DNA of 64,000 bases, from the NCBI GenBank assembly GCA_025355995.1, contig JANXYQ010000024.1, positions 1-64,000 on the forward strand, read 5' to 3'. The notes under the pieces were generated by a model. The model worked only from the letters and a program-made list of their open reading frames with translations. It made no database searches and was not told the DNA's origin. Positions 61,622-64,000 of this stretch are shown piece by piece. Position 1 is the first letter of the stretch. Every line of letters starts with the position of its first letter. This DNA comes from Spirochaetaceae bacterium (GTDB taxonomy: Bacteria > Spirochaetota > Spirochaetia > Treponematales > Rectinemataceae). The translations under genes and the position numbers were made by a program.

Positions 61622-62974
61622 TTAGACTCGCACGTAGTCCTTGATCGCTTGCTTAAGGCAAGAATCGAGATCGTCCCGCTTCACCCGGATCTGCTCCATG
61701 CTGTCGCGGAAACGAACCGTCACAGTGCCGTCTTCCTTTGTTTGGTAGTCCACGGTTACGCAAAATGGCGTACCTACCTCATCCTGGCGTCTATAGCGAC
61801 GGCCGATAGCCCCGCCCTGGTCGTAGTCGGTGGCGAACTCCTCTTTCAACCCCTGCCTGATTTCCTGGGCGAGCTCGGAGAGCCCGTCTTTCTTCATGAG
61901 CGGCAGGACTGCCACGGTAATGGGCGCAAGCGCGGGGTGGAAATGGAGGACCGTGCGCCAGTCGTCATCGGTCCCCTTATCGGCCACCTTCTGATCCTCG
62001 TATGCGTCGCAAAGTACCATTAGGAGCTGCCGTGTCAGCCCGGCGCTCGTCTCTACTATGTAGGGTATGAAGCGCTCGTTGCCGTTCTCCTGGTCGATGT
62101 ATTGCAGGTCCTTGCCGGAGAACTGCTGGTGGCGTTTTAGGTCGAAATCGGTCCGGTTGTGCACGCCCTCGAGTTCCTTGAATCCCATGGGGAACTCGTA
62201 CTCAATATCGTAGGCGTCCTTGGCGTAGTGCGCGAGCTCGTCCAGCCCATGCTGGTGCCAGCGTAGCTTGTCCATCCGAACGCCGAGCTTCGCGTAGTAG
62301 GCCCAACGCTGCTCGCGCCAGTAATCGAACCACTTCACGTCCTCGCCTGGCTTCACGAAGTACTGCATCTCCATCTGCTCGAATTCGCAGGTGCGGAAGA
62401 TGAAATTCTTGGTGACGATCTCGTTGCGGAAAGCCTTGCCCACCTGGGCAATGCCGAAGGGGACCTTCATCCGATTGGATTGGACGATATTCTTGTAATT
62501 GACGTAGATACCCTGGGCAGTCTCGGGCCTGAGGTAGAGCATTCCCGAACCGTCATCCACGGGTCCGATATTCGTCTTGAACATGAGGTTGAATTTTCGC
62601 GTCTCCGTGAGCTCCCCTCCGCACTCAGGGCATTCTTTCTTGGCGAGCTTTGCCTGGTCTATCTGGTCGGCGCGGAAACGCTGCTTGCACTTCTTGCAGT
62701 CGACGAGGGGGTCGGTGAAGTTCTCGACGTGGCCCGAAGCCTCCCAGGTCTTGGGATGCATGAGGATGGCGGCGTCGAGCCCGACGATATCGTCGTGGAG
62801 CTGGGTCATCTCCTTCCACCAGAAGCGCTGGATGCGGTTCTTGAGCTCCACGCCCATGGGGCCGTAGTCCCAGGCACCCGATTGTCCGCCGTAAATCTCC
62901 GAGGACTGGAATACGAAACCCCTCCGCTTGGCTAAGGAGACAATTTTTTCCATTGTAATGCTGCTGTCCTGCAT
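61622..62974 (-). CDS. glyS: glycyl-tRNA synthetase, alpha2 (eukaryote/archaeal-like) type
   Basis: 450-residue class II synthetase. Motifs: KRRGFVFQSSEIYGG, a zinc-type CKKCKQRF and CPECGG pair, MLYLRPETAQGIYVNYKN (motif 2 region), FGIAQVGKAFRNEI, FRTCEFEQMEMQYF and the C-terminal anticodon domain. This single-chain dimer type occurs in spirochaetes and some other bacteria, in place of the alpha2beta2 enzyme. The start ATG at 62974 has AGGAG 9 nt upstream; further upstream the frame is open but not family-like. Confidence 0.94.
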   Translation of the reverse strand: MQDSSITMEKIVSLAKRRGFVFQSSEIYGGQSGAWDYGPMGVELKNRIQRFWWKEMTQLHDDIVGLDAAILMHPKTWEASGHVENFTDPLVDCKKCKQRFRADQIDQAKLAKKECPECGGELTETRKFNLMFKTNIGPVDDGSGMLYLRPETAQGIYVNYKNIVQSNRMKVPFGIAQVGKAFRNEIVTKNFIFRTCEFEQMEMQYFVKPGEDVKWFDYWREQRWAYYAKLGVRMDKLRWHQHGLDELAHYAKDAYDIEYEFPMGFKELEGVHNRTDFDLKRHQQFSGKDLQYIDQENGNERFIPYIVETSAGLTRQLLMVLCDAYEDQKVADKGTDDDWRTVLHFHPALAPITVAVLPLMKKDGLSELAQEIRQGLKEEFATDYDQGGAIGRRYRRQDEVGTPFCVTVDYQTKEDGTVTVRFRDSMEQIRVKRDDLDSCLKQAIKDYVRV

Positions 62975-63124
62975 GCTGAAACTCCTGCTGCTCGCGAGCC
63001 CTGATTTCGCCCCGCCGACGGATACGGTAGCGCGCCTTGCGGGGCATTGCGACCTCCCAGCTCGTTGAAGGCGGCGATCGCGTCCCGAAGGTATCCGCAA
63101 TCGATGGCGGATTGATACGACTAT

Positions 63125-63130
63125 ATTATA
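63125..63130 (-). promoter_or_regulatory. -10 box of glyS
   Basis: TATAAT on the minus strand. It predicts a leader of about 145 nt before glyS, which contains a second ATG (63047) behind GGGAGG in another frame. No T-box features (specifier loop, terminator) are visible in it. The -35 is weak. Confidence 0.4.
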
Positions 63131-63330
63131 TCTGGGGATTGAAGGACTAGCGTTCTCCGATTTCGATCTTTCGACACTGAAAATATTAGTCGCCAGTATT
63201 CGACGCCAAAATTCGGATGAAAAGCACCGTGGTTGCAAGGGACTAAATCTTTGCGGCGGAATTCAACAATACGGTCGCCGCATACAGACTACAAGAATCG
63301 CCTCATTGAAGGGCCCGTGGGGGAATCGCC

Positions 63331-63683
63331 GTGTATGTAGGGAAGTGCAAGGAAGGATCCATCAAGCTGGTCGTCGATGGTGGCCATCTGGTTTGGAAAA
63401 TCGCCGCGCGACTCGAGGTGTCCAAGAAATCGCTGGACACATGGATGCCTGACCACAAGGCTCAGCCACGGGTATCCAGGCAGGCTGAGAGCATGACGCC
63501 ATGAAGGCCGAGCTCAAGCATATGACCGAAGAGCGGAGTATTGTGTGAATATCGGCCGCGCATTTTCACCAAAACATCCGAGTACGCTATGCGTTTTTTC
63601 GAACTTATCGAGAAGAGTTCAGCATTTCTACTGAGTATCGGATCCTCTGGGTGCATCGAAGCGGATTTCTAGACTTCCCCTGA
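63331..63683 (+). mobile_element. decayed IS3-family element, orfA and start of orfB
   Basis: Frame 1 (63331-63504) encodes SIKLVVDGGHLVWKIAARLE followed by VSKKSLDTWM, the helix-turn-helix of IS3 OrfA. The coiled-coil end of OrfA (KAELKHMTEERSIV) continues in another frame, is stopped at 63546, and leads into the N-terminus of OrfB (RYAFFRTYREEFSIS, then YRILWVHRSGF). The OrfB match breaks off at about 63668. One frameshift and one nonsense codon show it is dead. The stretch 63241-63330 upstream shows nothing clear. Confidence 0.75.
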
Positions 63684-64000
63684 TTTTGTAGACACTCAAT
63701 ATCCCTATTTTCACCTGCTCGAACTCGGCCGGGCTTAACATTCCCAATACCAAATGGCCACGCCCTAGATTGTAGAACACTTCGATGTATGCAAAAGTAT
63801 CGGCACGAGCCTCATTGAGAGTTGAATACGTTCTGCCCCATATCCCTTCTATTTTCAGGCTTGAGAATAAATATTCGCCGAACGCGTTGTCGTAGCAATT
63901 GCCTCTGCGGCGCACGCTTCGTTCGACATCATGATCTCGACAAAACCGCACTCATGCATCGCTAGTGATTTGAACCCCTTAATCGGACTGGATCTTCCCA
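63669..64000 (-). pseudogene. decayed IS3-family transposase (OrfB C-terminal part)
   Basis: Minus-strand frame with VRRRGNCYDNAFGEYLFSSL and EARADTFAYIEVFYN, then LGMLSPAEFE, the C-terminal part of the DDE integrase of IS3 OrfB (catalytic Glu in the first). Upstream it continues as SD, stop, GVQITSDA, stop, VRFCRDHDVERS, where intact copies read SDRGVQYTS, so two nonsense codons interrupt it. It runs off the window. The inner end, near 63669-63695, has TGTCTACAAAATCAGGGG, of the kind found at IS3-family tips, and abuts the plus-strand remnant. Confidence 0.75.

Noticed and set aside
62975-63130. T-box riboswitch before glyS
   Set aside because: No T-box sequence, specifier loop or leader terminator visible.

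Overview
The window is 64 kb of dense, GC-rich bacterial DNA (low sixties percent G+C by eye). The gene content points to a high-GC spirochaete of the Treponema/Spirochaeta kind. It has a BMP-family nucleoside ABC importer, an rnfCDGEAB cluster, an alpha2-type glycyl-tRNA synthetase, and many PEGA, fibronectin-like, InlB-repeat and LRR envelope proteins. There is also an eukaryote-like CDP-alcohol phosphotransferase and an orphan Cas2-like protein. The assignment is inferred from gene families only; no rRNA or tRNA gene is visible.

Layout. 1-5.9 kb (minus): Cas2-like protein, prfB with an intact programmed +1 frameshift, a PEGA protein, ftsY, a YD-repeat lipoprotein and a LolC/E-type permease cut by the window start. 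6-11.4 kb: a fibronectin-like secreted protein, galM with a catalytically degenerate SDR, and a complete bioYMN biotin ECF transporter. 11.4-23.3 kb (minus): one tightly packed run, yuiD-like, unknown membrane protein, rnfC-D-G-E-A-B, GH57-like protein, murC, yicC, cytidylate-kinase-like, with mostly 4-nt stop/start overlaps. This links ferredoxin:NAD ion pumping with peptidoglycan precursor synthesis. 23.3-34 kb: pseudouridine synthase, hflKC, a frameshifted phosphoesterase, a hotdog thioesterase, a lipoprotein gene broken by an in-frame TAA, an amidohydrolase, a U32 peptidase and a DUF438/hemerythrin/PAS protein. 34-42 kb (plus): ABC-F ATPase, then BMP binding protein, ATPase, two permeases, deoD and a nitroreductase, a nucleoside uptake and phosphorolysis operon. 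42-49 kb: tyrS, DedA and CDP-alcohol phosphotransferase, an outer-membrane-like protein, HU, a TtcA-like protein and an Ldh-family dehydrogenase. 49-58.4 kb: two InlB/LRR lipoproteins, then a cyclase, FecR-like and outer-membrane protein operon that looks like an envelope-sensing module. 58.4-64 kb: alpha/beta hydrolase, CD3324-family HTH protein, a small transcription unit with no downstream gene, a GNAT-GNAT-NUDIX fusion, glyS, and nested decayed IS3-family copies at the edge.

Genome-level pattern. Several transcription units start translation 5-8 nt after a recognisable -10 box with no Shine-Dalgarno, which predicts leaderless mRNAs. Genes inside operons instead use Shine-Dalgarno sites or ATGA/TGATG/GTGA/TTGA/CTGA coupling. 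The least explained items are the terminator-closed unit at 59.8 kb, the GlyXaa-like substitutions in the GH57 protein, the RnfG without an FMN-threonine motif, and the unknown membrane protein that heads the rnf genes.
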